Shown here in pieces: positions 1 through 10,255 of a DNA stretch of 64,000 nt; position 1 is the stretch's first letter, and each line of letters begins with the position of its first letter. The position numbers and the translations under genes are program-made. The stretch spans positions 5,582,001 to 5,646,000 of the forward strand of contig JAQFVV010012395.1 in assembly GCA_028023455.1 (NCBI GenBank), given 5' to 3'. The notes below the pieces were generated by a model. That model had not been told where the DNA came from and made no database searches. It saw only the letters and a program-made list of their open reading frames with translations. Source of the DNA: Epiperipatus broadwayi (taxonomy: Eukaryota; Onychophora; Udeonychophora; Euonychophora; Peripatidae).

Positions 1-1290
1 CCTATATCTTCCACTTTTATTAATATCTTCCAACAATTTACTATTTAACTTCATCCTCTCTCTATAATTATCCATTTTAGCCAACTTTTTCTTTTCTAAG
101 TACTTTCTCCATTTAGCATTAATATCATATTCACTTTCTGTACTTAATAGCACACTTATATTCTCTGCATGCTTATTTCCTCTCTTTTACACTTTTACTA
201 ACTCTCATTTTTTATTACTTTTATTCTTCTGCATATTCTCAACTAAAACCCTATTTGCCACTTTTTCTATTTCACCACACCAGTCCTTATACTCATTCCC
301 ATCCAACTGCTCCATGGCTTCTTCAACTTTTATTTTATATTCTTCCAACTTATTCTTATCATTCACTCTCCATCCACATCTTTCACTATTATTTCTACCT
401 TTATTTCTATCCTCCATCACATTACTAACTATTTCTATTACAATAAAATTATGATCACTATTACATACTCTCTCTTCATTATCAAACACCTTAATTTTTC
501 GTATTTTATTCATTCCCTCTTTCTCTACCAATGCATAATCTATTGTGTGAAATACATTATTCCTAGACCATTGTCCTTCATAAATATTTGATAAATTCCC
601 AATACTCAAATTTACTCTTTGACAAAATTTCTTCAAAAACTAACCATTCTTATTATCTACATCAGCAATTTCTTCAATATGTCCATTCATATCCCCTATA
701 ACCATTATTCTTTTCCCCATTTCTTTAAAAATTTGTATATCCTTAACTAGGCATTCATATATACTACTGTTCCACTCCATTACAGTTTGACTATCTCCAG
801 TAGCTATATACACTACAGCCACCATCCATTCTTGTCTACCCAACCTTATTTCAAACCACAAATACTCTTGACACTTAACAATATTTAAATATTTCCTCGA
901 TATAACACCTATACCACCACCCCTTTTTTCTTTTTCTTTTCTGTTTACAACCTGCCATACCACCCCTTCCAAAATAGGTTCTTCTTCTCTTAGATGAGTT
1001 TCCACTACTGCTAATACCTCCAGCTCTTCATTTTCAATTGCTTTATTTAATTCCAGCCACTTTTCTGGTCTCCTACCACCTTGCATATTCAAAAACCCAA
1101 TTTTAAATTTTTTTCTTTCCTAACTATTCTTTTATAAATTCTTTTTGATTCTTTCTTCTCCATTACTTTTATAACAAACTTTCTTACCATTAATCTTACA
1201 AAACCATTCCCTCTACACTTATATCTAAATCAACCATCTTTTGCTTATTTCTTATATCCCCTCCATTCTTCTTGTTTTTGATATTACAAT
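1..1290 (-). mobile_element. LINE family 1, copy 1 (5' part, runs off window)
   Basis: A non-LTR retrotransposon lies on the minus strand, with its 5' end near 1290 and its body continuing past the left edge. It carries an apurinic-type endonuclease domain (205-1092) followed by the Lys/Glu-rich linker that precedes reverse transcriptase in the other copies. The sequence near position 1-60 corresponds to about 4140-4180 of copy 2, so the RT domain must lie outside the window. The same family recurs at 2946-6610 and 38236-40955, both on the plus strand. The exact 5' terminus is uncertain because the first bases of copies 1 and 2 look alike only from about 1290 inward. Confidence 0.85.
205..1092 (-). 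pseudogene. LINE endonuclease domain (copy 1), one stop codon
   Basis: This encodes the endonuclease/exonuclease/phosphatase-fold domain that nicks target DNA for LINE insertion. In order the reading frame shows an N-terminal NMQGG strand, ETHLR with the metal-binding Glu, GGGIGV, the catalytic IGDMNGH motif, TIDYALV and a C-terminal SDHNFIVIEI motif. These are the expected landmarks of the family. The frame is open for about 295 codons except for one in-frame TAG at 637-639, between the GDMNGH and TIDYALV segments. It is the best preserved endonuclease of the three copies, but the stop makes it inactive as it stands. No promoter is evident upstream. Confidence 0.85.
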
Positions 1291-1498
1291 TTAAAATAAA
1301 TGCATGCAATTAAGCGCCCTCTATCAGTTCTCTATTTAACTATATGAGGTACTACAAAACAACCAAATTGTGAATTATGACAATACAAAGTTCAGAGAAC
1401 GCATTTCAGAAAACTCTCCTCTTCAACTATACCAAACCCCAACATTAATAGCCACTAATTAGAGGAGGGTTGAATTTTATTTATATTAAGCAGATTTT

Positions 1499-1560
1499 AC
1501 TTGTTTTATTTCAAAGTGTGGAAGATGAAACTTGTTTTATTTCAAAGTGTGGAAGATGAA
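1499..1560. repeat. 31-bp tandem duplication
   Basis: Two adjacent identical 31-bp units (1499-1529 and 1530-1560), each holding a TTTCAAAGTGTGGAAGATGA core. The identity suggests a recent slippage or unequal exchange event. No gene is associated. Confidence 0.85.
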
Positions 1561-1663
1561 ATATATAATTATTAAATGTGATGTTCTTTACCAATAACAA
1601 AAAAGCACATTATTATATTGTGTGTATAGAAAGTTATAAGAAATTTCATCTTTTTACAAATCA

Positions 1664-1835
1664 TTAATATATATATGCATCTATAAAAAAAAAATGGCTG
1701 CAGAAAGGAGTTTGCTGTTGTCTGAAAGGAAATCCTTTGATTCCTCTTGGAGACCTAAAGGAACTGCCGCAGGGCAAATTCCTAATGTCCACTCCATACC
1801 TTTTTGTCGTTGCAGCTGTTATTACTATGTGATTA
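1664..1835 (-). other. Island of balanced composition, possible exon relic
   Basis: Positions 1690-1830 are clearly richer in G+C than their surroundings. On the minus strand an AG acceptor-like site near 1816 precedes a reading frame with the string CPAAVPLGLQEESKDFL, faintly like the start of a discoidin (F5/8 type C) domain, where C..PLGM is common. A second frame is open for 70 codons. No donor site follows and the frame meets a stop after a T-rich tract, so this could be a retrocopy fragment, an exon relic or chance. Confidence 0.2.
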
Positions 1836-2074
1836 TTCATATAGTATACAAATATAAATGGGCTGCTCACTAACATGCATTAATCCAGTGTGGTGAATTT
1901 ATTGGCTTTTTACCTTTGAGTTTAAGATGAAACACTATAGTCTTCTCAGTTGTGTGATAGCTCTTAATTGAAATATCAGTTGAGTTTTCTTGAATGCAGA
2001 ATGAATATGTGTGAATGAAAAAAAAAATTTTCTAATATTTACAATCATGACAGACAAAAATCAACCCTGGCCCT

Positions 2075-2176
2075 TATTCTCCAGGAGGCTGTAAACTCAC
2101 TAGCCAAGGCAGCAGTCGACGGCCAAAGGTGGAGGGTGCTAGGATTCCGATTGTGGACCCAGACTGCCATTTGATG
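2075..2176 (+). mobile_element. Possible LINE 3' tail ending in TGATGA
   Basis: A short stretch of balanced composition ends in TTTGATGATGA at the point where RTE-like sequence begins. LINEs of the RTE group often end in short tandem repeats, and the RTE copy ending at 8785 also ends in GATGATGAT. This may be the truncated 3' end of another element lying head to tail with the next one. Confidence 0.35.
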
Positions 2177-2945
2177 ATGACTTTATTTAGGTATTTACAA
2201 CTGCAGATCACTTTCAAATGAAGGAGGATTGCAAGAATTGTCTCATATTAAATGGGATATTATTGTACTTTGTGAAGTTAGAAGAAAAAGTAAATAGACA
2301 ACGGACTTAAAAAGTAGGCATGTATTCTACTACAAAGGCACAAATATTGGAAATACAAGTGGAATAGGATTCATTATAAATAAAAAGTGGAAAAATGACA
2401 TTGTGGAGATTGATGGTACATCAGGCAGAGTGACAAGATTAGTTATTCAACTTAAAACAGATACCAAATGCAGATAATCCAGGTTTTTGCCCCAACAAAT
2501 TCTCATAGTGATGAAGTAGTAGAAGATTTTTATATGGATGTGTAAAAGACTTTTGATCAGAGTAAACATTTTAAAATTGTTATGGGAGACTTTAATGCTA
2601 GAATTGACAAACAAATAAAAGATTAAAGTGCTGTAGGTAAATTTGGTTATATAATAGAAATGAGAGATGGCATAGACTTGTGAAGTTTGCAGAAAAAGAA
2701 AAACTTTATATTATGAATTTTTTTTTTTTTAGAAAAATGTTAAAAGGAAATGGACATGAAAGCATCCAAATGAAGGTACAGCAAAATTTAATTACATTTT
2801 AAATGACAGAAAATACATATTTCAAGATTGTAATGTATTTAATAAATTGAACATAGGAAGTGATCATCTATTAGTGAGATGTAAGATACATGTTAATGCA
2901 AAACCTTTAAATTGCAGTATTATCAAAAAGAAGAAGATTGGACGG
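2176..2945 (+). pseudogene. RTE-type LINE, endonuclease half (5' part)
   Basis: Decayed endonuclease domain of an RTE-like LINE. Reading across several frames gives IYNCRSLSNEGGLQELSHIKW, IIVLCEVRR with the catalytic Glu, GIGFIINKKW, VFAPTNSHSDE, the catalytic IVMGDFNARI, and remains of the C-terminal SDH motif near 2862. The frame is broken by several stops and by a T-tract near 2720. The element is interrupted at about 2945 by LINE copy 2 and resumes near 6605 on the same strand. The endonuclease motifs differ clearly from those of the inserted LINE, which shows that two families are present. Confidence 0.75.
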
Positions 2946-2986
2946 GATGTAGGAAATAAGCAAATGGTAATTGATTTAGTGTAGAT

Positions 2987-3977
2987 ATGGAGAGGGAATG
3001 GGTCTGTAAAATTAATGATAAGAAAGTTATTTATAAATGTAATGGAGAAGAAAGAATCAAAAGATTTTGTAAAATAGTAGTTAGGAAAGAAGAAATTCTT
3101 AAAATTGGGTATTTGAATATGCAAAGTGATAGGAGACCAGAAAAGTGGCTGGAATTAAATAAAGCAATTGAAAATGAAAAGTTTGAGGTATTAGCAGTAG
3201 TGAAAACACATCGAAGAGAAGAAGAAGAAGAGCCTATTCTGAAACATTTGGTATGGCAGGGTATAAATAGAAAAGAAAAAAGGGGTGGTGGTATAAGTGT
3301 TGTATCAAAAAAATATTTAAATATCAAGAACATTTGTGGTTTGAAATAAGGTTGGGTAGACAAGAATGGATGGTGGCTATAGCTTATATAGCTACTGGAG
3401 ATAGCCAAACTATAATGATGTGGAACAGTAGCATGTATGAATGGCTAGTTAAGGATATACAGAGTTTTTTAAAAAAGGGGAAGAGAATAATAGTGGATAT
3501 GAATGGACGTATTGAAGAAATTGATGATGTAGATAATAAAAATGGACAGCTTTTAAAGAAATTTTGTCAGTGAATTTGAGCATTGGAAATTTATCAACTA
3601 TTTATGAAGGATAATACATATGGTCTAGAAATAATATATTTCACATAATAGATTATGTATTGGTAGAGAAAGAAGGAATGAATAAAGTACAGAAAATTAA
3701 GGTGTTCGATAATGAGGAGAGAGTATGTAATAGTGATCATAACTTCATTGTAATAGAAATGGTTAGTAATGTGATGGAGAATAGAAATAAACATAGAAAC
3801 AATAGTGGAAGATATGGATGGAAAGTGAATGATAATAATACGTTGGAAGAGTATAAAATACAAGTTGAAGAAACCATGGAAGAGTTGGTTGGGGGTGAGT
3901 ATAAGGACTGGTATGATGAAATAGAAAAAGTGCCAAATAGGGTTTTAGGTGAGAATATTCATAATAAAAAAATTTAA
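2987..3977 (+). pseudogene. LINE endonuclease domain (copy 2)
   Basis: Same endonuclease as copy 1. Visible segments are LNMQSDRRPEKW, AVVKTHRREEE, GGGISVVSKKYLN, then after a frameshift WFEIRLGRQEWMVAIAYIA, VDMNGRIEEI and the C-terminal NSDHNFIVIEM. The family's catalytic Glu has become Lys in KTHRR, and the IGDMNGH motif is shortened to VDMNGR, so activity would be lost even without the frameshifts. After the domain comes a charged linker (WKVNDNNTLEEYK) leading to the RT region. Two or more frameshifts and stops separate the open segments. Confidence 0.8.
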
Positions 3978-4039
3978 AAATGATATTTTAGTAAAAGTGT
4001 AAAAGAGAGGAAAGAAGCATGCAGAGAATATAAGCATGC

Positions 4040-5470
4040 TATTAAGAACAAAGAAAGTGAAAAAGATATTAATGCTAAATGGGAAAAGTATTTAGAAAAG
4101 AAGAAGTTGGCTAAAATAGATAATTATAGAGAGAGAATAAAATTGAATAGTAAATTGTTGGAGGATATTAATAAAAATAGAAGAGATGGGAGTAAATTAC
4201 ATTAAAAGGAGAAAGGTAGGGGAAGAGAGAGAGAGTATTACGAGATGATGAGGGAATAGAGTTTAGCTCTAGAGAAGACTTAGAGAGAATCTTAAATAGA
4301 TATGTAATGGATATAGAAAAGATGTTAGATGTGAAGGACAGAGTGATAGAAAACATGAAAGCATATAGTAATGGGAATATTAGGTTTACAAAAAATGAAC
4401 TGAATGAGGCAGAGAAGAAATTGAAAAGTGGAAAGGCAAGAGGTTTAGACGGATGGGCAACAGAGATGTAATAAATTTAGGGAAAAAGTAAAGCTATTAT
4501 CATGTTTTAATAAGATGGCACAGAAGAGAGTTTTTCCAGGTAGTTGGAGTAATACAAGAGTAATATTATCATTTAAAGGAAAGGGTAAGGATCATGAAAA
4601 GTTAAACAATTATAGACGAATAGTGGTGGCTGGAAGAGTTGCAAAATGGATGGAAGAGAATAAGATAGTGGGGGAAATGCAAGGAGGTTTTAGATCAGAT
4701 AGGCGTATAGGAGATAGTTTATTTGTGCTTACACAACTTATGGATATGAGTAGGAATTCAGGTAGACAATAAACATCACATGACCACCTCTTATGCTTGT
4801 GTATAACTTGTTAAAACAGGCAAAACTTACTATATATATTGCCACAACCACAAGTTAGAGTAATCAATGGATGCCAGAAGGCATTACTCTAGCTTGCTAA
4901 GTGTGGCAATATATATAGTGAGTTTTACCTGTTTTAATTCACATAGATTGTTATATATGAGTTTTATAGATATAGAGAAGGCATATGATAGAGTAAATAG
5001 AAATAGATTATGGGTAAATTTAGCAAATTTGGGAATGGGTGAAGCTTTAGTGGATATTATTAAGAAATTATATGAAAATAATTACTATACATATCAATTA
5101 GGGGATATAGAATCAGTTAAAGTTAAAAATGGGGTGGGATTAAGGCAAGGATGCCCTATGTCACCTATTTTGTTTTTGTTATATTTGAGTGAAATGGAGA
5201 GAGCAATAGAAAGACCAGAAAGAGAGATACTGTTAATAGGTGGCAAGGGAGTATATACTTTGTCGGATCTTTTTTTGCAGATGATGTCTTTTTGGGTGCA
5301 GAAAGAAGAGAAAATATAAAAGTTATGCTGAGGAAAAGCACAAGAGTAGGTAAAGAGATGGGGATTAAATTTAGTGAAGAAAAATCAAATATAATGATGG
5401 TTAATGCTGGGGAAAAAGAAGACAAAATTTTTATTGAGGCATATAAAGTTAAATGTGGTGAATAGATATA
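4040..5470 (+). pseudogene. LINE reverse transcriptase domain (copy 2), interrupted
   Basis: Broken reverse transcriptase. In order: a Lys-rich linker; GKARGLDGWATEM (RT motif 0/1); FPGSWSNTRVILSFKGKGKDHEKLNNYR; the region around the QGGFR motif; FIDIEKAYDRVNR, which holds the first catalytic Asp; and GLRQGCPMSPILFLLYL. The segment that should hold the FADD-type active site is frame-shifted after LSDLF. A 169-bp hairpin element separates QGGFR from FIDIEKAYDR. Several stop codons and frameshifts make it non-functional. The matching domain in copy 3 is better preserved. The LINE clade is not certain, but an apurinic-type endonuclease plus this RT layout exclude the R2-type restriction-like endonuclease group. 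Confidence 0.8.
4767..4935. mobile_element. Short hairpin foldback element (family C) in the RT domain
   Basis: A unique 5' leader (AATAAACATCACATGACC and following, to 4810) precedes a palindrome with arms 4811-4864 and 4884-4937 and a loop of about 19 nt. Flanks AATTCAGGTAGA (4755-4766) and AATTCACATAGA (4936-4947) agree at 10 of 12 positions and look like a target duplication. The arms match the outer part of the longer family member at 36748-37076, but the inner part is missing. Confidence 0.75.
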
Positions 5471-5639
5471 GTTATTTGGGAATCATCTTAAGTAATCAGA
5501 AAAATTGCTTGGATGAATGGGAGAAAAAAATTGATAAATGATGCAAAGAAAAGAAAGGGATAGTTAAAGAATTTTACAGTTTTTTCATATAATAAATATG
5601 ATGTAGCTAGAATTTGTATGGCATGGAGTTTTTAGTAGC

Positions 5640-6510
5640 AGGGTTAACATATGATAATGATGCATTTTGTATTAGTAAAGGGGTATTAGATTATTTAGAA
5701 AAAGTACAAAAGTAGCAAGACATGCATTAGAGGCAGATGTGTGGACAGCAAAGGAGGCAATTCAAGGAGAAATGGGATGGTCAAGTTTTTATATGACAAA
5801 TCCAAAACGTAAAATGAAAAATGTTTGTTAGGTTACAGTTTATGGATAATAAAAGAATAACCAAAATAGTATTTAAATGGGTTACAAGTAAAGGGCAGGC
5901 AACAAGATGGGTGAGAAAGGTAATGTGGTATGCAGAAGATTTGGATAAAGAATTTATATCAGTATACTTGTATAAAAGGTGGGATGATTGTGTTAGGAGG
6001 ATTGTTGAGGGTTATAGTGGTAAGGAATGGGATAAAAGAATAGATGCATTAATAAAGAATAAGGAGTTGGAGAAATGGAGAACTAGTATGGACAGTAAAA
6101 AGAGTTTAAATATATATATATATATATAGACATAAATGGAACATTGGATGCAAGTTAATTTATGATAATAGCAAGGAAAGTAGTTTATTGTTTAAGGCTT
6201 GAACAGAATCTTTAGCAACAAGAGAATATACATGTAAATGGGAAAATATGGGTGAGTCTGCAAATTGTGTAAGGAAGGCATAAAAAATATTAGGCATCTG
6301 TTAATTGAATGTAAATGCTTGAAAGCAGAAAGGGTACAAATAATGAAGTTATGGAAGAATAAATATAAACAAAGTGATTATACAAAAAATGGGTTATTGG
6401 TTTTTATGCTGGGTTTGGGAAAAGATAAGAGGGATTTAGATATAAAGGGCCATAGAGTTGACAAAGATTATGTTGTGGAAATGGGATGGAGCAGATCATG
6501 GGAAAACTGA
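5640..6510 (+). pseudogene. LINE ORF C-terminal region with Cys/His knuckle (copy 2)
   Basis: This is the region downstream of the RT active site. Open segments include RLQFMDNKRITKIVFKWV, YLYKRWDDCVRRIV and, near the end, CKLCKEG followed by HLLIEC, a C-x2-C-x8-H-x4-C arrangement. Many non-LTR retrotransposons carry such a zinc-knuckle-like motif after the RT domain, where it is thought to bind nucleic acid. The region is broken by stops and the TA run at 6109. Copy 3 carries the same segments at 40091-40847. Confidence 0.65.
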
Positions 6511-6604
6511 AGGTGGGGAAGGTAAAGTGGCTAACAGGTTTCTCTGGGCATAGGTGCTGAGAGATTCCTGACTCTATTTAAGAAGAAATCACAGTGCATC
6601 ACAT

Positions 6605-8785
6605 CACATCATTAAAAAGACTAAAATTATTAAGAAAAACAATGTTTACAGCTGATATTCCTAATCTTCAGAAACATTCTAATGAATTTAAATTAGAACT
6701 TACAAATAGGTTTCCAAGTGTTAGGAGATTTTGAACATGATACAGATTTGAATGAAATTAATATGAAAATAACTGATACACTTTTAAAAACTGTAACAAA
6801 GATAGCTGGTAGCAAAAAGCAGCAATTGACAAATAAAAATTCTACTGAGACTAGAGAATTTATGAAGAAAAGAAGGAATATGAAGATATATAAAAATGAT
6901 GCATTAAGAAAGATTGAATATCTGGAGTTTTGATAATGATATAATTGTGAAATAGCAAGGAAAGTTATAGAAAAGAATAAACGTCTCAATAGAGTAAGAC
7001 AACATTTTAGTATTGGTAGGTATCATATCTGCAATAAAAAAAAAGATGGAACTATTACTAAAAAGAGATATGACATCATGAAATGTGTAGAAGAGTTCTA
7101 TCAAGAATTATATAGTAATAAAGAACAAATACCTCCTATAACTATTATTTCATTTGAATTGTCCAGGATTTTAAATGAAGAAGTGAGACATGAAATTAAA
7201 TTTATGAAGAAGGTGACAGCTCCAGGTAATAATAGAATTATAATCGATATCTTAAACAAAGCAGGTGAAGAATTAGAATTTTTTTTGGCAAAGTTATATA
7301 CCAAATGTCTAAATGATAAAGATGTACCAGATGATTGGAAGAATGCAGTATTAATATTTTAAAAAGGTGATAAAGAAGATAATAGAAATTTGTCTTTTAT
7401 GGCTGTTTGTTAGAGTGTTATATTAAAATTAAATACTCAAAAAATCTAAGGATCGATTTCTATGTTACTGATACTGGTTAGGCCAGCAACGCCTGAAGAA
7501 GGGAGAATAATAACTCTCAAAATGTGCATATACTAATCTGTGTGCTATTACTAACAGTTGAATGTACTTGGAAGATTTAAATAAAGTTAAATTTTTCTAA
7601 AGACATTCAATACTCAAATACTTATATTAGATGATGAGTATAGTTCAACATATAAAGACAAGTAAAACACCTTCATCACAAACCTTCAGGAAAACACTAG
7701 TCTTTTATCAGTTTTATACAAAATTTTTACAACTCATCTATAAAGAACTTTGGATTTCAAGTAACCTAAAAAATAAACTGGATTTAAAAATTGTTTCAGT
7801 ATAGTGGATCATATCCAAATATTGAGAGAAGTTATAGAAAAGACCAATGAATATGAGTTGCCATTATGCTTTGGATTTGTAGATTTGAAAAAGCATTTCT
7901 TCAGTGATTAAAGCATTAGATCACCAAGACACCCATGATCATCATATTCTAAAGAAGCGACAGCAACAATTAGTTTACATAATGATACTAGGAAGGTTAA
8001 CATTAAGAAAAGTGTAAGACAGGATGACTCCATATCATGTGAAGCTAAAGGAGTAAAAGTAAATGGAGATTATTTAAGTCATTTAGTTTTTGCAGATGAT
8101 GTAGTTGTTTTTGCAAATAATGCTTTAGAGCTTCAGAAAATATTGCAAGAGTTATCAGATGAAAGTAAGAAAGTAGGACTAAAAGTAAACATTAAAAAGA
8201 ATAAAACAATATTCAATGAATTTTCTCAAAAGATGAAAACAAAGATTGGTAATAATGAGTTATAAATTAATAACTACAAATATCTTGGTCATATTATTAC
8301 TACAGATGAAAACATAATGGATGAAATTAATAATAGAATTAAACTCTGAGTGTTTTTGGTATAAATAATGTAATATTAAAAGGAAATATGCTTATGTGTT
8401 TAAAAAACAAGGTTTTTAGTAAATGTATTTTAACAGTTCTTACTTATGGATCTGAGACTTAGACACTTGACAGAAAAGTAATATATAGACTTCAGATCAC
8501 TCAAAGAAGTATGGAGAGATGCATGTTAGGAGTAACAGGAAGAGAGCAAAAATACAATACATGGGTAAGAGAAGAAATAGTTGTTACTGATATTGTTGAA
8601 AAATTAAGAGACAAATGGAGTTGGGCTTGATATATTGCTAGAAGAGATGATATAGATGGACAGTAGAAATCTTAAACTGGATTCCAAGAGATTATAAAAG
8701 ATCCAGAAAGATGGAGATGGATTGAACTTGGAGAGACCATCCTGCAGTGGATTGATAATGGTTGACAATGATGATGATAAAGAAA
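6605..8785 (+). pseudogene. RTE-type LINE, reverse transcriptase half
   Basis: Continuation of the RTE element that begins at 2176. Segments in order: NEINMKITDTLLKTVTKIAG; ETREFMKKRRNMK; EEVRHEIKFMKKVTAPGNN; KAGEELEFFLAKLYTKCLND; VPDDWKNAVLIF; then, after an inserted SINE, VDHIQILREVIEKTNEYELP, GFVDLKK, the active-site string HLVFADDVVVFANN, NNYKYLGHIITTDENIMDEI and TVLTYGSET. The active-site FADD is still readable, but stops and frameshifts are frequent. The element ends near 8785 in a GATGATGAT-type tail, as expected for RTE LINEs. The order of domains and the 3' tail support the RTE assignment. Confidence 0.8.
7400..7645 (+). mobile_element. tRNA-derived SINE (family A) inside the RTE element
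   Basis: It begins with a decayed box A region (GGCTGTTTGTTAGAG) and continues through GATACTGGTTAGGCCAGCA and GCTATTACTAACAGTTGAATG to a 3' end in CATTCAATACTCAAAT and then TATTAGATGATG. The same sequence forms the right arm of the foldback at 33667-34620, where box A and box B are better preserved. RTE sequence lies on both sides, so the SINE inserted after the RTE. Confidence 0.65.
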
Positions 8786-9660
8786 ATACTATTTACTTAT
8801 GGAATTCACAATTATTAATGTATTGCCTTTTACATAATTAATGAGTATATATAAATATATTCTAATCAAGTAGAAAATTAATTTATTCTGTTCAAAGTTA
8901 TAATAACACTAAATATATTAACATCTGGTTTTATATAGAATAAGCATACAGAGCATGCAGATCAAATTTGACATCAATGATTTCACATTGAGCTATATCA
9001 AAAATGCAAGATTATTCTACTTTTGCATTTAGACTGACATGCCCAGAAATGCATTATATATTTGTTAAATGGTCTAAGGTGGTCATATTAAAAATCTATA
9101 TCTGATTTTTGTCTCCTTTGTAGATGGTTTCTATAATTGTTTCTGGAATTTAACATTAAAAAAGCTTTTAAAGTAATATTTAAATCTGCAATAATAATAA
9201 AACAACCTTAAATACTCATTGCATAGCAAAAATATTCCAGTATTCCTTCCCAGAGGAATAGTGAAGAAGAAGATATTACTCACCAAACTAATCAACAATT
9301 GTTTTTACTTTTCTTTTCTGGTTTTAGATTCTCGCTATGCATAGCTAATTATGAACTGACTATTTAAAAAAAAAAAAAGGCAAACAACTACATTCAATTC
9401 TTCGATTTTTTTTATACTAATAATAACCTGAATATATATATTAAAGGTGAGAAAAAATTAATGTCAACGTGCATAATACATTTACGAGTAAAAATTCATA
9501 GTCACGTGCAAAAAATTATTAACTCGTTGCTGATAATCTTTAATTACAAATATCTTCTTTTCAAATACGGTGGTACATTACTTTTTATTAATAATATGAA
9601 TAGATATTAAAAATTCTAGATAAAAAAATCTGAAACTAAATAGTAATATTATATTTAATG
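8786..9660. other. AT-rich intergenic DNA
   Basis: No reading frame, splice pattern or recognisable element. It holds A/T homopolymers and a few short open frames of no apparent meaning. It separates the retrotransposon cluster from the scratch locus. Confidence 0.6.
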
Positions 9661-10255
9661 CGTTGATTTATCCCCCCCCCCCCGATAACTATAAATAATT
9701 GCTCGACTTTGAATGTCGCTAGGGATGTGTATCTGTCAAAGAATCAAAATTATGCTAATGATTTTGTTGTTCTCCTGTAATAGGGCTAATTCTATTTTCC
9801 AACAAAGATTAATTGAGTTATTTTGCTTCATTGTTTTTAAAAGCAAAAAGTTCTATTGTTTTTATTCCGCTGAAGCAGTTTCCGAAGCGCTGATACGAGA
9901 GAAAAGAAGGGACGGGGGATGCTTGGGTTTTGTGTAACAACTTGCGCCGCTCTTTTTTCTTCACGCCGCCCCTCTATCAAGACCACTTCTAAACATTTAA
10001 TTAAGTAAATTAAAAAAAAAAATACAGCATTTTTTAGGCATCAAATTACCTTAAAATTTAGTAAATATAATTGTTATTATTTTTATGTTATTAGAATTGT
10101 TTTCTTATTGGCATTTTTTTTTTTTTCAACCCAAAGCCAACCAACGAAAAATGATGGATTAAAATTTAAATATTACATTTTTCTGGACCACCTGATAGTA
10201 GTGACGCAGTCACTTGGTAGCCAGGCGGTGAATAAAAGAGGCTGCGGCCGGCAGT
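9661..10255 (+). promoter_or_regulatory. Candidate scratch promoter and 5' leader
   Basis: TATAAATA at 9690-9697 follows a 12-C run (9671-9682) and would place a start site near 9720, giving a leader of about 530 nt. The interval 9870-9985 is much richer in G+C than its surroundings (for example GCGCCGCTCTTTTTTC and ACGCCGCCCC), as is the stretch just before the ATG. Several short upstream ATG frames lie in the leader. The TATA assignment rests on position and sequence only. Confidence 0.35.

Larger units (their letters stand above)
2946..6610 (+). mobile_element. LINE family 1, copy 2, inserted in an RTE element
   Basis: A nearly full-length but decayed LINE with endonuclease (2987-3977), linker, reverse transcriptase (about 4040-5470) and a C-terminal region with a Cys/His knuckle (to 6510). 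The 3' end is AGTGCATCACATCACATCA, and copy 3 ends almost the same way (GTGCATCACATCA near 40955). RTE sequence lies on both sides, with AAAAAGA at the left junction (near 2926) and the right junction (near 6614) as a possible 7-bp target duplication. A small hairpin element (4767-4935) sits inside the RT domain. A TA-dinucleotide run lies at 6109-6129. Confidence 0.8.

Noticed and set aside
9713-9937. Small protein-coding gene upstream of scratch
   Set aside because: It lies in the probable leader of scratch, with ordinary AT-rich composition and no recognisable motif.
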